Shown here piece by piece: positions 15,658 to 24,065 of a DNA stretch of 33,625 nucleotides. Every line of letters starts with the position of its first letter. Within the stretch, counting starts at the first letter, position 1. The translations under genes and the position numbers were made by a program. The notes beneath the pieces are model-generated. The model saw nothing but the letters and a program-made list of their open reading frames with translations. It searched no databases and had not been told where the DNA came from. Source of the DNA: Faecalitalea sp. UBA4312 (GTDB lineage Bacteria; Bacillota_I; Bacilli_A; Erysipelotrichales; Erysipelotrichaceae); NCBI GenBank assembly GCA_002394635.1, contig DGUK01000019.1, positions 1 to 33,625 on the forward strand, in the 5' to 3' direction.

Positions 15658-15663
15658 TATAAT
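15658..15663 (+). promoter_or_regulatory. -10 box of a predicted leaderless dinB/uvrX transcript
   Basis: TATAAT ends exactly 6 bases before ATG 15670, the start that gives the canonical protein N-terminus. No ribosome site is present. Confidence 0.55.
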
Positions 15664-15669
15664 GAAACT

Positions 15670-16926
15670 ATGGAAAGAGTGTATTTATGTATTGATCTGA
15701 AATCCTTTTATGCTTCTGTGGAATGTGTGGAGAGAGGGCTGGATCCTCTGCGTGTCAATCTGGTCGTAGCCGATCCTTCCCGGGGGAACGGGGCCTTGTG
15801 CCTGGCGATTTCTCCGCATATGAAAACACAGGGAGTGAAAAACCGATGCCGGTTGTTTGAAATCCCGAAGCAGGTGGAATACATCACTGCTTTACCACGT
15901 ATGCGGTTATATATGGAGTATGCTGCCTGGATCTATCGGATTTTTTTAAAGTATGTTGCAAAAGAAGATATTCATGTCTATTCCATCGATGAATCCTTTC
16001 TGGATGTGACATCGTATTTAAAGCTGTACGGAATGAACGCTCGCCAGCTGGCCCAGACAATTACCGCCGCGATCTTGAAGGAAACCGGGATCACAGCCAC
16101 AGTTGGGATCGGACCGAATCTGTTTCTGGCTAAGGTAGCATTGGATATAATATCCAAACATGCGCCGGATTCGACAGGATATCTGGATGAGTCTTTGTTT
16201 AAACAATGGATGTGGCATCATCAGCCACTGACGGATTTCTGGCAGATCGGGCCGGGGATCGCCCGCCGTCTGGCACGAAGAGGCATTGTGGATATGTGGG
16301 GCATTGCGCATTATCCGGAAAAGCTTTTATATCAGGAATTCGGTATCAACGCCCGTTATCTGATCGATCATGCCTGGGGCCGGGAATCCACGACCATAGA
16401 GGAGATCCACCGCTATAAAGCCAAAGCGCATTCCATTTCCAACAGTCAGATCCTTTTTGAGGATTATTCGTATCAGGATGCTTTTCTGATTGTCAAAGAA
16501 ATGGTGGATGTCAATGTGCTGACCTTGACCGACCGGCACCTGGTCACCAATCGGATCAGCTTATCCATCGGGTATTCCAAGGATGTGATCCGCCCGACCG
16601 GTGCGATAACCAAAATTTCCAACTGTACCAATTCCTACCGTATTCTTCTGCAGGAATTCAAACGTCTGTATGTACGGGTGACCAATCCATCGTATCCGAT
16701 CCGCCGGATCGGTATCGGCTTTCACAATGTGAGAGATGAGATGTATGAATCGTATGATTTATTTACAGATATCCAGGAAGTGGAAAAAGAGAAAAAAATA
16801 CAGGAAACGCTGGTGCGGATCCGCCAGCAGTATGGAAAAAATGCGGTACTCAAAGGGATGAACCTGGAGGAAAAAGGAACCACTCGGAAACGGAACTTAT
16901 TGATAGGAGGTCACAATGCCCAATAA
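15670..16926 (+). CDS. Y-family DNA polymerase (UvrX/UmuC-like)
   Basis: 418 residues. ERVYLCIDLKSFYASVECVERG (first metal-binding Asp and the steric-gate region) and VYSIDESFLDV (catalytic Asp-Glu) mark a Y-family lesion-bypass polymerase of the UmuC/UvrX branch; the thumb and little-finger domains follow (VGIGPNLFLAKVALDIISKH, then GPGIARRLARRGI). It allows error-prone synthesis past damaged bases. ATG 15670 gives the standard family start; the upstream in-frame ATG at 15631 has no support. It overlaps the YolD gene by 11 bases, the usual partner arrangement. Confidence 0.9.
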   Translation: MERVYLCIDLKSFYASVECVERGLDPLRVNLVVADPSRGNGALCLAISPHMKTQGVKNRCRLFEIPKQVEYITALPRMRLYMEYAAWIYRIFLKYVAKEDIHVYSIDESFLDVTSYLKLYGMNARQLAQTITAAILKETGITATVGIGPNLFLAKVALDIISKHAPDSTGYLDESLFKQWMWHHQPLTDFWQIGPGIARRLARRGIVDMWGIAHYPEKLLYQEFGINARYLIDHAWGRESTTIEEIHRYKAKAHSISNSQILFEDYSYQDAFLIVKEMVDVNVLTLTDRHLVTNRISLSIGYSKDVIRPTGAITKISNCTNSYRILLQEFKRLYVRVTNPSYPIRRIGIGFHNVRDEMYESYDLFTDIQEVEKEKKIQETLVRIRQQYGKNAVLKGMNLEEKGTTRKRNLLIGGHNAQ

Positions 16927-17254
16927 AGAACATGCAGCCCGTGCGCAGATCTTTCAGCCCTTTGATTCCTTGAAAGGATTCAATGAGCTATTAAGGCAGC
17001 AGGAACAGCAGATCGTAGAAAGAAAAATTTTGTCCGAGGATGATCGTATGGAGCTGGATCGCCGGATCCATCTGGTCCGAAAAGGCCGGATCATCCGCAT
17101 TGTCTACTATAACGGAAAGAACTATATCCGTCAGGAAGGCATGGTCGCCAAGATCAATTTGGAAATGAATTTTATTCAGATCGTACAGACAAAGATCGAT
17201 ATTCGGGATATTATAGAAATTGAAGGAGAGGGCCTGGAAAGGCCGTATTATTAA
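16916..17254 (+). CDS. YolD-like protein
   Basis: 112 residues. RAQIFQPFDSLKGFNELLRQQE near the start, followed by a beta-rich core (GRIIRIVYYNGKNYIRQEGMV) matches the YolD-like family. In Firmicutes YolD genes accompany UvrX/YqjW-type Y-family polymerases, and YolD proteins have been proposed to play a UmuD-like accessory role. AGGAGG lies 5 bases before the ATG. It overlaps the polymerase gene and is 3 bp from the next gene. Confidence 0.87.
   Translation: MPNKEHAARAQIFQPFDSLKGFNELLRQQEQQIVERKILSEDDRMELDRRIHLVRKGRIIRIVYYNGKNYIRQEGMVAKINLEMNFIQIVQTKIDIRDIIEIEGEGLERPYY
17246..17251 (+). promoter_or_regulatory. -10-like box 6 bases before the SIS gene
   Basis: TATTAT ends 6 bases before ATG 17258, which lacks a ribosome site. 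It could be an internal leaderless promoter; translational coupling to the YolD stop (17252-17254) is the alternative. Confidence 0.3.
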
Positions 17255-17257
17255 CAT

Positions 17258-17980
17258 ATGATCGATCAAGTATTTGAAGCCGGATTTCAAGTGTTACAAG
17301 AGATCCGCGACACCCAAAAAGAAAACCTGGATGCCGCTGCTAAGATGATTGCCGATTGTTTTATCAATGGCCATACCTTCTTTGTGACAGGCAGCGGACA
17401 TTCCCATACCGTAGCCGAAGAATTTTATGCCCGGGCCGGAGGTCTTGCGTTTGTCAAACCAATCTTGACCAGTGAATTAACGCTGGTAGAACATGCGACA
17501 AAGAGCACGTATCTTGAGCGGCTGCCGGGCTATGCCGAGATTTTAACGGAAATATATCATGTGTCCCCGGAGGATGTTGTATTGGTGGCATCCAATTCCG
17601 GAAGAAATGCTTATCCGATCGAAATGGCCATGGATTCCAAAAAAAGAGGGGCAAAGGTCATCGCCATCACGAATTGTAAACATTCTCGTGCAACCACGTC
17701 CCGTCATCCGTCCGGCAAGCACTTGATGGATCTGGCGGATATCGTGATTGATAACTGCGGGGTTCCCGGTGATTGTATCTTGCAGATCAAAGATCTGGAT
17801 ACAGCTCTCTGCCCGACCTCTTCCATGGCCAACGCGTTTATTGTGCAGGCCATCAGTGTACAATGTGCCCGCTATATTCAAGATGCTGGTTTGATCCCAC
17901 CTGTCTTTGTCAGTTCAAACAGCCAGTCTGATACAGGGAGAAATGATGAATACTTTAAAAAATACACAAGGCAGTATTAA
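17258..17980 (+). CDS. SIS-domain protein, UPF0309-like sugar isomerase
   Basis: 240 residues with a SIS fold: FVTGSGHSHTVAEEFYARAGG (about residues 41-61) and VVLVASNSGRNAYPIEMA (about residues 107-124) form the phosphosugar-binding loops. It matches the UPF0309 group, related to N-acetylmuramic-acid 6-phosphate etherase and phosphoheptose isomerase but of unknown reaction. It is in a tight run of genes after dinB/uvrX and yolD; the link to DNA repair may be accidental. The 3' end overlaps the HAD gene by 35 bases. Confidence 0.85.
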   Translation: MIDQVFEAGFQVLQEIRDTQKENLDAAAKMIADCFINGHTFFVTGSGHSHTVAEEFYARAGGLAFVKPILTSELTLVEHATKSTYLERLPGYAEILTEIYHVSPEDVVLVASNSGRNAYPIEMAMDSKKRGAKVIAITNCKHSRATTSRHPSGKHLMDLADIVIDNCGVPGDCILQIKDLDTALCPTSSMANAFIVQAISVQCARYIQDAGLIPPVFVSSNSQSDTGRNDEYFKKYTRQY

Positions 17981-18440
17981 AAACATTGTCTTTCTGGACA
18001 TTGATGGTGTTTTAAACTGCCGTAAGACCAGTGATAGTATCAATGGCTTTGTCGGTATAGAGGATCAGAAGGTAGCTTTGTTAAAGGAAATCGTTGAGAA
18101 AACAGATTCTTATATCGTTCTGTCTTCCTCCTGGAAAAGAGACTGGGATCCCCAGGCCAAGGAACAAAAAGGAATTCTGATCCGCTACATGCTGGAAAAA
18201 CTGGCCAGCCAGGGCTTATCCCTGATTGACAAAACCATCGACCATTGGATGGACCGTGGCCGGGGCATCTATAACTGGCTGCAGACCCATCCACATAAAA
18301 ACTGGATAGTTCTGGATGATGAAATCTTTCCGGATTATGAGGATTACGGAATTATGGAACATCTGATCAAGACCTCGTTTGTGGATGGAGGTCTACAGGC
18401 TGACCATGTCCGTCAGGCAATCGAATTATTAAATAAATAA
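17946..18440 (+). CDS. HAD-like hydrolase domain protein
   Basis: 164 residues. NIVFLDIDGVLNCR carries the HAD nucleophile and acid (DxD), VLSSSWK the motif II Ser, and IVLDDE motif IV. The arrangement resembles the HAD domain found in Swiss-Army-knife RNA repair proteins, here as a single domain; a nucleic-acid-end phosphatase is possible but inferred. Tandem ATGs at 17943 and 17946 follow GGGAG; the second has better spacing. It overlaps the SIS gene by 35 bases and ends the operon. Confidence 0.8.
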   Translation: MNTLKNTQGSIKNIVFLDIDGVLNCRKTSDSINGFVGIEDQKVALLKEIVEKTDSYIVLSSSWKRDWDPQAKEQKGILIRYMLEKLASQGLSLIDKTIDHWMDRGRGIYNWLQTHPHKNWIVLDDEIFPDYEDYGIMEHLIKTSFVDGGLQADHVRQAIELLNK

Positions 18441-18447
18441 TTATATG

Positions 18448-18493
18448 TAAAGTGAACCAAAATCTGTATTTTCAACAGAAATGGTTCACTTTT
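18448..18493 (+). terminator. Terminator of the dinB-yolD-SIS-HAD operon
   Basis: AAAGTGAACCA (18449-18459) pairs perfectly with TGGTTCACTTT (18482-18492). An inner TCTGT/ACAGA helix extends it, and a short T run follows. A second small hairpin CTGCT/AGCAG (18495-18510) follows. Confidence 0.75.
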
Positions 18494-18596
18494 ACTGCTT
18501 TTTAGAGCAGAAAAAGTCTTTTTCATAATTATTCTGTCGTTTTCGGGTATTCGCATTGAAATGATAAGCGTACGTTAATATACAGGAGGAGTTTAT

Positions 18597-19592
18597 ATGA
18601 ATTATAAAGAGAATATTGAACGCACATTACATCCCGATAAGCGCTCAAAAATAGTCGGGATTGTTTTTGTGATTCTTACATTCTGGCTGATTGTATTCGC
18701 GATCGTATCAGCAACCGGAATCCTCGATCAAAAGAAAAAAGCAGACTTCTTTGATCCGATGCAAAGTGATCAAACCAACCAGGATGTCTATATTGATATC
18801 TTAGCTATCGATAATGACTGGTCAGCGCAGAAGGATGGAAAATATTACTACATGGCGGTGGATACCAATCCGTACTTTCTATTGGTGGAAATGACGCCGG
18901 AAGAATATGCGCAGATCGATGGAACGATGAAAATGAATTTAATGGTAAAGATGCCTGAGAAAGAAGGAAAGACGATACGCCTGTATGGACGTTCCACCAC
19001 CATTCCATACGATGTCTTCCAGGCTGTATCGGAAACCTATGGAGTTGACGAGGTAACGGTAACCGACCGGGTAGGATACAATTATTTGGAAGCCGGGAAA
19101 GAGTCCACAAATACACTGGCACCTGTTTTAGGTCTGGCTGCCTTTGTGACTGGCTGTATTGGCTTGAGCTTGATTTTGTATTCCCGTAATAAAAACAGAA
19201 ATATTTCCCAGACACTGCAATTGCTGGAACAACAGGGAATGCTGGAAATGGCAGATAAGGAACTACAGGCCTCGGATACCGATCTATATGCCGGAGATCA
19301 CTTTTTGATTTCCAAAAAAGATGGTCTGATCATTCCATACCTGGATATTCAATGGATCTATCGCAAGGATATACGCAGAAGAAGGATGACGGCAAACAGC
19401 TTCCTGGTATGCCATACCCGTACCATGCCAAACCGTACATTAAATAACAGCCATGGAAAAGCCCAAAGAGAAGCGATGGATGAAGTATTACAGGTCGTTG
19501 CCCAGAAGAATCCGGCGGCTTTGATTGGCTTCACACCGGAGAATGTAAAATTCTTTAATGAAAATTTTAAAAAAGGAAAGAAGAATGGATAG
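18597..19592 (+). CDS. Two-pass membrane protein of unknown function
   Basis: 331 residues. Membrane segments lie at about residues 20-42 and 175-197, with a 130-residue extracellular loop between and a cytosolic C-terminal domain of about 130 residues. The C-terminal part (DHFLISKKDGLIIPYLDIQWIYRK) reads like the strand pattern of a PH-like domain, but this is weak. Not recognised. AGGAGGAG lies 7 bases before the ATG. It overlaps the next gene by 8 bases, so both are one unit. A GGGTAT box followed after 20 bp by TACGTT lies upstream (18545-18576). Confidence 0.75.
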   Translation: MNYKENIERTLHPDKRSKIVGIVFVILTFWLIVFAIVSATGILDQKKKADFFDPMQSDQTNQDVYIDILAIDNDWSAQKDGKYYYMAVDTNPYFLLVEMTPEEYAQIDGTMKMNLMVKMPEKEGKTIRLYGRSTTIPYDVFQAVSETYGVDEVTVTDRVGYNYLEAGKESTNTLAPVLGLAAFVTGCIGLSLILYSRNKNRNISQTLQLLEQQGMLEMADKELQASDTDLYAGDHFLISKKDGLIIPYLDIQWIYRKDIRRRRMTANSFLVCHTRTMPNRTLNNSHGKAQREAMDEVLQVVAQKNPAALIGFTPENVKFFNENFKKGKKNG

Positions 19593-20115
19593 AAAAAAAC
19601 GATGGTTTGGGATAATTGCAGCGATCCTGGTTGTATCCGGGATTCTATGCTTTCTCTATTTCCGGATGACGGAACCTGTATGGAATGATATGCAAATCAA
19701 ATCGTCGGAATCATTAAAAGTCGGCCAAGACTGGAAGGAAGCCAACGAAACGCTGATTAAAGAAGGCTTGACCGTCAATGATAAATTGTCTTTTATCCGT
19801 CTGTATGAGGATACCGATGAAATCGGAATGATGATCCTCTGCGATGAAGAAGAACAAAAGATCACGATGCTTCACTATGATATAATTTCCGATCACAACG
19901 AAACGAAGGTATATCTGGCCGGGATCGATGTCAGAGAATCGACTTACATGGATGTTTTAAAAAGGTTCGGCAACGAACGCTTTAAACAAAGTGTTGGAGA
20001 TACGACGATCTATATGTGGAGAAAAGGAAAGCTGATGTTATTGCTGGAGACGGATCCAAAAGGGAATATCACCGCCTTTACAATATCAGACAGCACCAAA
20101 CTAGAAAGCGAATAA
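19585..20115 (+). CDS. Single-pass membrane-anchored protein of unknown function
   Basis: 176 residues. One N-terminal membrane segment (about residues 7-26) precedes an extracytoplasmic domain of about 145 residues with charged, alternating strands; there is no lipobox. Not recognised. The start ATG 19585 has AAGGAAAG upstream and overlaps the stop of the preceding membrane protein gene by 8 bases. The two proteins may form a complex, which is inference from coupling only. Confidence 0.7.
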   Translation: MDRKKRWFGIIAAILVVSGILCFLYFRMTEPVWNDMQIKSSESLKVGQDWKEANETLIKEGLTVNDKLSFIRLYEDTDEIGMMILCDEEEQKITMLHYDIISDHNETKVYLAGIDVRESTYMDVLKRFGNERFKQSVGDTTIYMWRKGKLMLLLETDPKGNITAFTISDSTKLESE

Positions 20116-20121
20116 ATACAG

Positions 20122-20151
20122 AAACCTCTGTTAAAAATACAGAGGTTTTTT
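20122..20151 (+). terminator. Terminator after the two membrane protein genes
   Basis: AAACCTCTGT/ACAGAGGTTT (20122-20131 with 20139-20148) with a T tract. Confidence 0.88.
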
Positions 20152-20164
20152 AAATACGGATTTC

Positions 20165-20199
20165 AAAAACAATGTCAGGATGAATATCCTGACATTGTT
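20165..20199 (-). terminator. Terminator of the 1167-residue surface protein gene
   Basis: A 14-bp perfect stem (20168-20181 with 20186-20199) with a 4-base loop; on the minus strand five T follow. Confidence 0.88.
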
Positions 20200-20216
20200 A
20201 AAAGAGAAAATAAATT

Positions 20217-23200
20217 TTATTGATTCTTTTTCGAGCGCTTATAAATATAAACGGCTAAACAAATTAATAACGCAACAATGATAACGCCGAACACGATTGG
20301 TGTTGACTGGTTGGTCTGAACACCGGTCTGCAGACCTTTCTGCTTTGTAGGATCTTTCTTTTTCGGCTCTTTTTTCGGTGTGTTCTGCGTATTAGTTACG
20401 ATAAATCCTTCTTTGGCATTTCCTGCGTAGGTTACTTTATATCCTTTTACAGCTTCCTCCTGGATCGTATATGTGATTTCTTTACCATCTTTATATTGAT
20501 CCAGATCGGTAAATGTATACTGCCATTGGTTATCTTTGTTTAATACGACGGAATCAATCTGTTTGCCATCGGCAAATAACTGGATGGTCACAGAATCGGT
20601 CGGTGTTCCTACCCATTTTTTGGTAACCGGAACAGATACCTTACCGGTAATAGTATTGGTAATGGTAAAGCCGCTGCCAGCGGTACCGGATATACCGGTT
20701 GTATAGCCTTCAACAGCTGTTTCTTCTACCGTATATTCAATTTCATGACCATCGGTCTCATCATATTTTGGTAATTCCGTAAATGTGTAGGCCCAGTCAT
20801 TGTCTGCGGATAGAGAAATAGTATCCACCATGGTTCCATCTGCCATCAGCTGAATATCCACATAATCTGTTGGAGTTCCTACCCATTGTTTCTGTACAGG
20901 GATACTGATGGTTTCGATATTGGTATTAATGATCGAGAATCCATTCTGTGCATCACCGGCAATCTCAACTTTATAGTTTTCGATCGGTGTTTCCTCAACC
21001 GTATATTCAATTTCATGGCCATCGGTCTCATCGTATTTTGGTAAACCGGTAAATACATGGGACCAGTTGTTCGCAGCGGATAATGTGATTGTATCTGCTG
21101 TTTGATTGTCGGCCATTAACTGAACGTCTACGGAAGCCTGCTGCGGGCCTACCCATTGCTTGGTAACCGGAATATCAACGGTTTCCGTATTGTAGTTGTA
21201 AACGGTAAAGCCAGTACGGAAATCACCTTCTTGTCGACTATGGAAGTCTTTTGTTGTGGCTTCTACAATATCGTATGGAATCTCAGCGCCACTGTTTGCG
21301 TCATATTTCGGTAACCCGGTAAACGTATGCTGCCATTGATTCGCATCCGACAATACAACACTATCGATCTTTTCACCGTTGGAATATAAACGGATCTCCA
21401 CGTCTTCGGCCGGCGGACCGATCCATTGCTTAACAACCGGAATATCGATTGTTTCGGTATTCGTATTGATAATGGTAAAGCTTCCACCGTTATCGACGAT
21501 TTCGGATCTATATCCATTTAGATCTTGCTCCTGTACTTGATACGTATACTTTGTTCCATTCGGTGCATATTCTTCCAGATCGGTAAATGTACCAGACCAG
21601 TTGTTGGCTTCGTTTAAGACAAGTGTCTGACTTAATGCCTCTTCCGTTGTGTTGCCACCACTTTCATAAGAACGGGAAATCGTGACAGTCACTGAATCTG
21701 CTGCTGGACCGATCCATTGTTTGTTGACCGGAATATCAATCGTATTTTTCTGATTTTTAACAGTACGGATCGCACCACCGCTTGGCGTTACTTCCAGATC
21801 AAATTCACTTTCCGAATCCAGGATCATATACCCTGTTGGTGCCTGTATCTCTCTTACATGATATGTGCCTTGTGTTAAGGTATCTGAAGTAACAGTTCCA
21901 TCAGCACCGGTTGTTAAGGTAAATTTATTTCCTTGACTGTCTTCCACTTCGAATACAGCCCCGGCCAGAACGATCGTATTATCATCCGCATCCACTTTGG
22001 TAATCTTGATACGGCTGGCCAGATCGCCACCACCGCTTCCACCGGATTGTGCTGAGATATGGGTCGCTACAAAGGTTTGCGAAGTCTCCGTAGAGTTTAA
22101 GACTACCCTGTTGCGTAACCGAGTTCCAGGTGTATAGGTACTTCGATAACTTAACTGGTATTGATCTCCGTCAATATTCCCCAGATTTAAGGTAAAGCTT
22201 GTCAGGTCATCCGAGAAACTGATCATGCTCGATACATCGACGATAGTAGCAGAGCCAACTACGCCTCCGTACTCATTATAAGTGACCTTACGTAAAGTAA
22301 ACGTTTCCGGAAGGAAATGTTCACCGGTTCCGGCTAAGGAGTCGGTGATAACCACATTGGTCAATGTATCCTGTCTGTGATTGATACGTACCCACCATTC
22401 CGCTTGATCATCTACGTTCGCCACAGATTGTCCCCATTTTCCAAGGATCTCGTCTTCGAGTTGTTTTGGACCGACAACGGTGGCCTCTGTCGAAGCAGAG
22501 ATTGGATTGACTTCTCCATTGACGGTCACAGTGAATGTATTTGGTTCATTATACGTAACAGCCTGTCGGTTAAACTGCGCTGCTACATACATTGTTCCTT
22601 TTACGTTATACCGGTCTTCAACCGCATCTGTAAACTCCACATGGATCGTACCACCGGCATTGTTCGGACCCGGTGTAACATGGGCCGTAGCGACAACATT
22701 TCCTTCATCATCTGTTAAATTGAAATCACTGGCAGTGACACCTGCCGGGAAGATCATGTTATCCGGCAAGGTTACATCAAAGTAGTCGCCTGCATGCAGA
22801 TCTTTTCCATAGCTGGAAGCATCCCAGTCCATGGCCAGATAGAAACGGTCATTGTAGTATATCCGATCCGCTGCCTCATGCTCAAGGTTCTCAATGGTAA
22901 AATTCGTAATCGCGACATCGACCATCTTTGCTTCCTGTGGTGCTTTCAATACGGGTGATTTGGAAACCAGATAGGCTGAAAAGCTGTTTGCATAAACGAC
23001 AATATCCGAACTCTGTCCGGTTTGTGGTGCATCCACGCTCTTCAGAATTTCGCCACCACCTTGATCGGAAACGTGAACTACATCCAATGTTGCGGTTTCA
23101 TCGTCTTCAATCGTTAACGGGCTGGCTGCATCAACCGTAAATCCCACCGTAACCTGCTGGCCGTTGGAAGGCTGAACCTCCGATCCTTCTGCTGTGATAA

Positions 23201-23720
23201 AAGAAATGTCAAAACCGATGGCTTCTTCTCCTTCGGTTACCTGATCACGCAGTCCCTGGGCAACCTGATCGTCCAAAGGCTGGATCGTTACATTGGTTCC
23301 TTCCGGGAAGCTACCTGCCGGAGCGTTTACGTTGACCGTTACGCCGTTATGGCTGGCATTTCCTGTAATCGGTGCCTGATTCCATTCTTCTTCCTCTTCT
23401 TCCTCTTCTTTCGTATCTTCCTCCATTTCATTTTTGTCCACAGTTCCTTCTTCCTGTGGAGGTGCATTTGGATTCTGCTCGGTTTCTACATCTGTTCCAT
23501 TGTCTGTGTCTGTGGTTTCAGCAGGAACCGGATCATCCGGTAAAGTTTCAGATTCCGGAGCCTGTGGTTCCGTTGTCTGTTCTTCAGCCACTGTAGTTGT
23601 TTCAACAATGGCTTCATCTGCTTCTGCTGCCTGAACAGATAGGATGGATTGTGTAGAGCCTTGCACTAATACAAAAGCACATAAAAAGCCGAGCCAGAAT
23701 CTTTTAAGATTTTGTCTCAT
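20217..23720 (-). CDS. Large CnaB-repeat surface protein (adhesin-like)
   Basis: 1167 residues. A signal peptide (about residues 1-32) is followed by an acidic Glu/Thr/Pro-rich stretch with a run of eight Glu (to about 115), a beta-rich segment (about 120-260), an adhesin-like two-lobed region (about 265-560), one SpaA/CnaB domain (RIKITKVDADD, ending in HVREIQAPTGY; about 566-655) and five CnaB-type repeats of about 90 residues (starting near 658, 757, 846, 936 and 1026) with the signature IPV-x-KQW-V/I-G. The tail has a KKEPKKKDPTKQ linker, a membrane segment (about 1138-1160) and Lys/Arg residues. The sorting signal is not LPXTG; the nearest is GLQTG at about residue 1129. AGGAGAT precedes the ATG. 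It is probably a cell-surface stalk or adhesin. Confidence 0.9.
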   Translation of the reverse strand: MRQNLKRFWLGFLCAFVLVQGSTQSILSVQAAEADEAIVETTTVAEEQTTEPQAPESETLPDDPVPAETTDTDNGTDVETEQNPNAPPQEEGTVDKNEMEEDTKEEEEEEEEWNQAPITGNASHNGVTVNVNAPAGSFPEGTNVTIQPLDDQVAQGLRDQVTEGEEAIGFDISFITAEGSEVQPSNGQQVTVGFTVDAASPLTIEDDETATLDVVHVSDQGGGEILKSVDAPQTGQSSDIVVYANSFSAYLVSKSPVLKAPQEAKMVDVAITNFTIENLEHEAADRIYYNDRFYLAMDWDASSYGKDLHAGDYFDVTLPDNMIFPAGVTASDFNLTDDEGNVVATAHVTPGPNNAGGTIHVEFTDAVEDRYNVKGTMYVAAQFNRQAVTYNEPNTFTVTVNGEVNPISASTEATVVGPKQLEDEILGKWGQSVANVDDQAEWWVRINHRQDTLTNVVITDSLAGTGEHFLPETFTLRKVTYNEYGGVVGSATIVDVSSMISFSDDLTSFTLNLGNIDGDQYQLSYRSTYTPGTRLRNRVVLNSTETSQTFVATHISAQSGGSGGGDLASRIKITKVDADDNTIVLAGAVFEVEDSQGNKFTLTTGADGTVTSDTLTQGTYHVREIQAPTGYMILDSESEFDLEVTPSGGAIRTVKNQKNTIDIPVNKQWIGPAADSVTVTISRSYESGGNTTEEALSQTLVLNEANNWSGTFTDLEEYAPNGTKYTYQVQEQDLNGYRSEIVDNGGSFTIINTNTETIDIPVVKQWIGPPAEDVEIRLYSNGEKIDSVVLSDANQWQHTFTGLPKYDANSGAEIPYDIVEATTKDFHSRQEGDFRTGFTVYNYNTETVDIPVTKQWVGPQQASVDVQLMADNQTADTITLSAANNWSHVFTGLPKYDETDGHEIEYTVEETPIENYKVEIAGDAQNGFSIINTNIETISIPVQKQWVGTPTDYVDIQLMADGTMVDTISLSADNDWAYTFTELPKYDETDGHEIEYTVEETAVEGYTTGISGTAGSGFTITNTITGKVSVPVTKKWVGTPTDSVTIQLFADGKQIDSVVLNKDNQWQYTFTDLDQYKDGKEITYTIQEEAVKGYKVTYAGNAKEGFIVTNTQNTPKKEPKKKDPTKQKGLQTGVQTNQSTPIVFGVIIVALLICLAVYIYKRSKKNQ
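20993..21044 (-). repeat. Nearly identical segment in adjacent CnaB repeats
   Basis: The stretch encoding KYDETDGHEIEYTVEET is almost the same in the DNA at about 20723-20774 and 20993-21044 (a few differences), one repeat unit of 270 bp apart. This points to recent duplication or conversion between repeats 3 and 4 of the surface protein. Confidence 0.7.
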
Positions 23721-23763
23721 ACAATCTCCTAATCATCTTATTCAGATGTCCTTTCTATAGATA

Positions 23764-23816
23764 ACTATAGAGATTTATATAATGTAAAAATACCCAAATA
23801 AGGTTTATTTGTGCCC
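23764..23816 (-). promoter_or_regulatory. GGG-box pair and -10 of the large surface protein gene (site A)
   Basis: On the minus strand GGGCAC (23816-23811) and GGGTAT within ATTTGGGTAT (23795-23790) are 21 bp apart. TATAGT (23769-23764) follows after exactly 20 bp as the -10. There is no -35 consensus; the proximal box covers its place. The predicted leader to ATG 23720 is about 37 bases. Same geometry as sites C to G. Confidence 0.7.
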
Positions 23817-23844
23817 TTATATCACAAATCCATAAAGGAAGGAT

Positions 23845-24024
23845 ATGTCTGTTTTTTTTATCTGTTTCTCTTATTTTCTCTTTTTGAATGACAGAAACGG
23901 ACTAAAGTGTAGAAATAGGGGAAAGAAAAAGAGTCCTTGGATACCCAAAACAGATAAGACAAATACCCAGAAAGGATATAACCATAAACGATGGAAAGGG
24001 CTTTGCGCTAAGGATTCTGTTTAA
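23845..24024 (+). CDS. Possible 59-residue protein
   Basis: An open frame with a hydrophobic N-terminus (MSVFFICFSYFLFL) and a strongly basic remainder, preceded by AAAGGAAGG. It could be a small membrane peptide, but the composition may be chance; the frame also runs through a GGG-box pair on the other strand. The other parts of the 345-bp gap 23721-24065 hold the surface protein promoter and a T-rich stretch (about 23850-23885). Confidence 0.22.
   Translation: MSVFFICFSYFLFLNDRNGLKCRNRGKKKSPWIPKTDKTNTQKGYNHKRWKGLCAKDSV
23941..23968 (-). promoter_or_regulatory. Second GGG-box pair upstream of the large surface protein (site B)
   Basis: On the minus strand two GGGTAT boxes (23968-23963 and 23946-23941) are 22 bp apart; the second is an exact TTTTGGGTAT. 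No convincing -10 follows at 20 bp, so this may be an auxiliary regulator-binding site about 150 bp upstream of site A. Confidence 0.5.
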
Positions 24025-24065
24025 AATATAAGTAATCAACAGGTAACAACCATGAAGGAGGACCT

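Noticed and set aside
20280..21750. Regularly spaced repeats considered as a CRISPR or satellite array
   Set aside because: The period is 270 bp, the units differ and they encode CnaB domains in one long frame.
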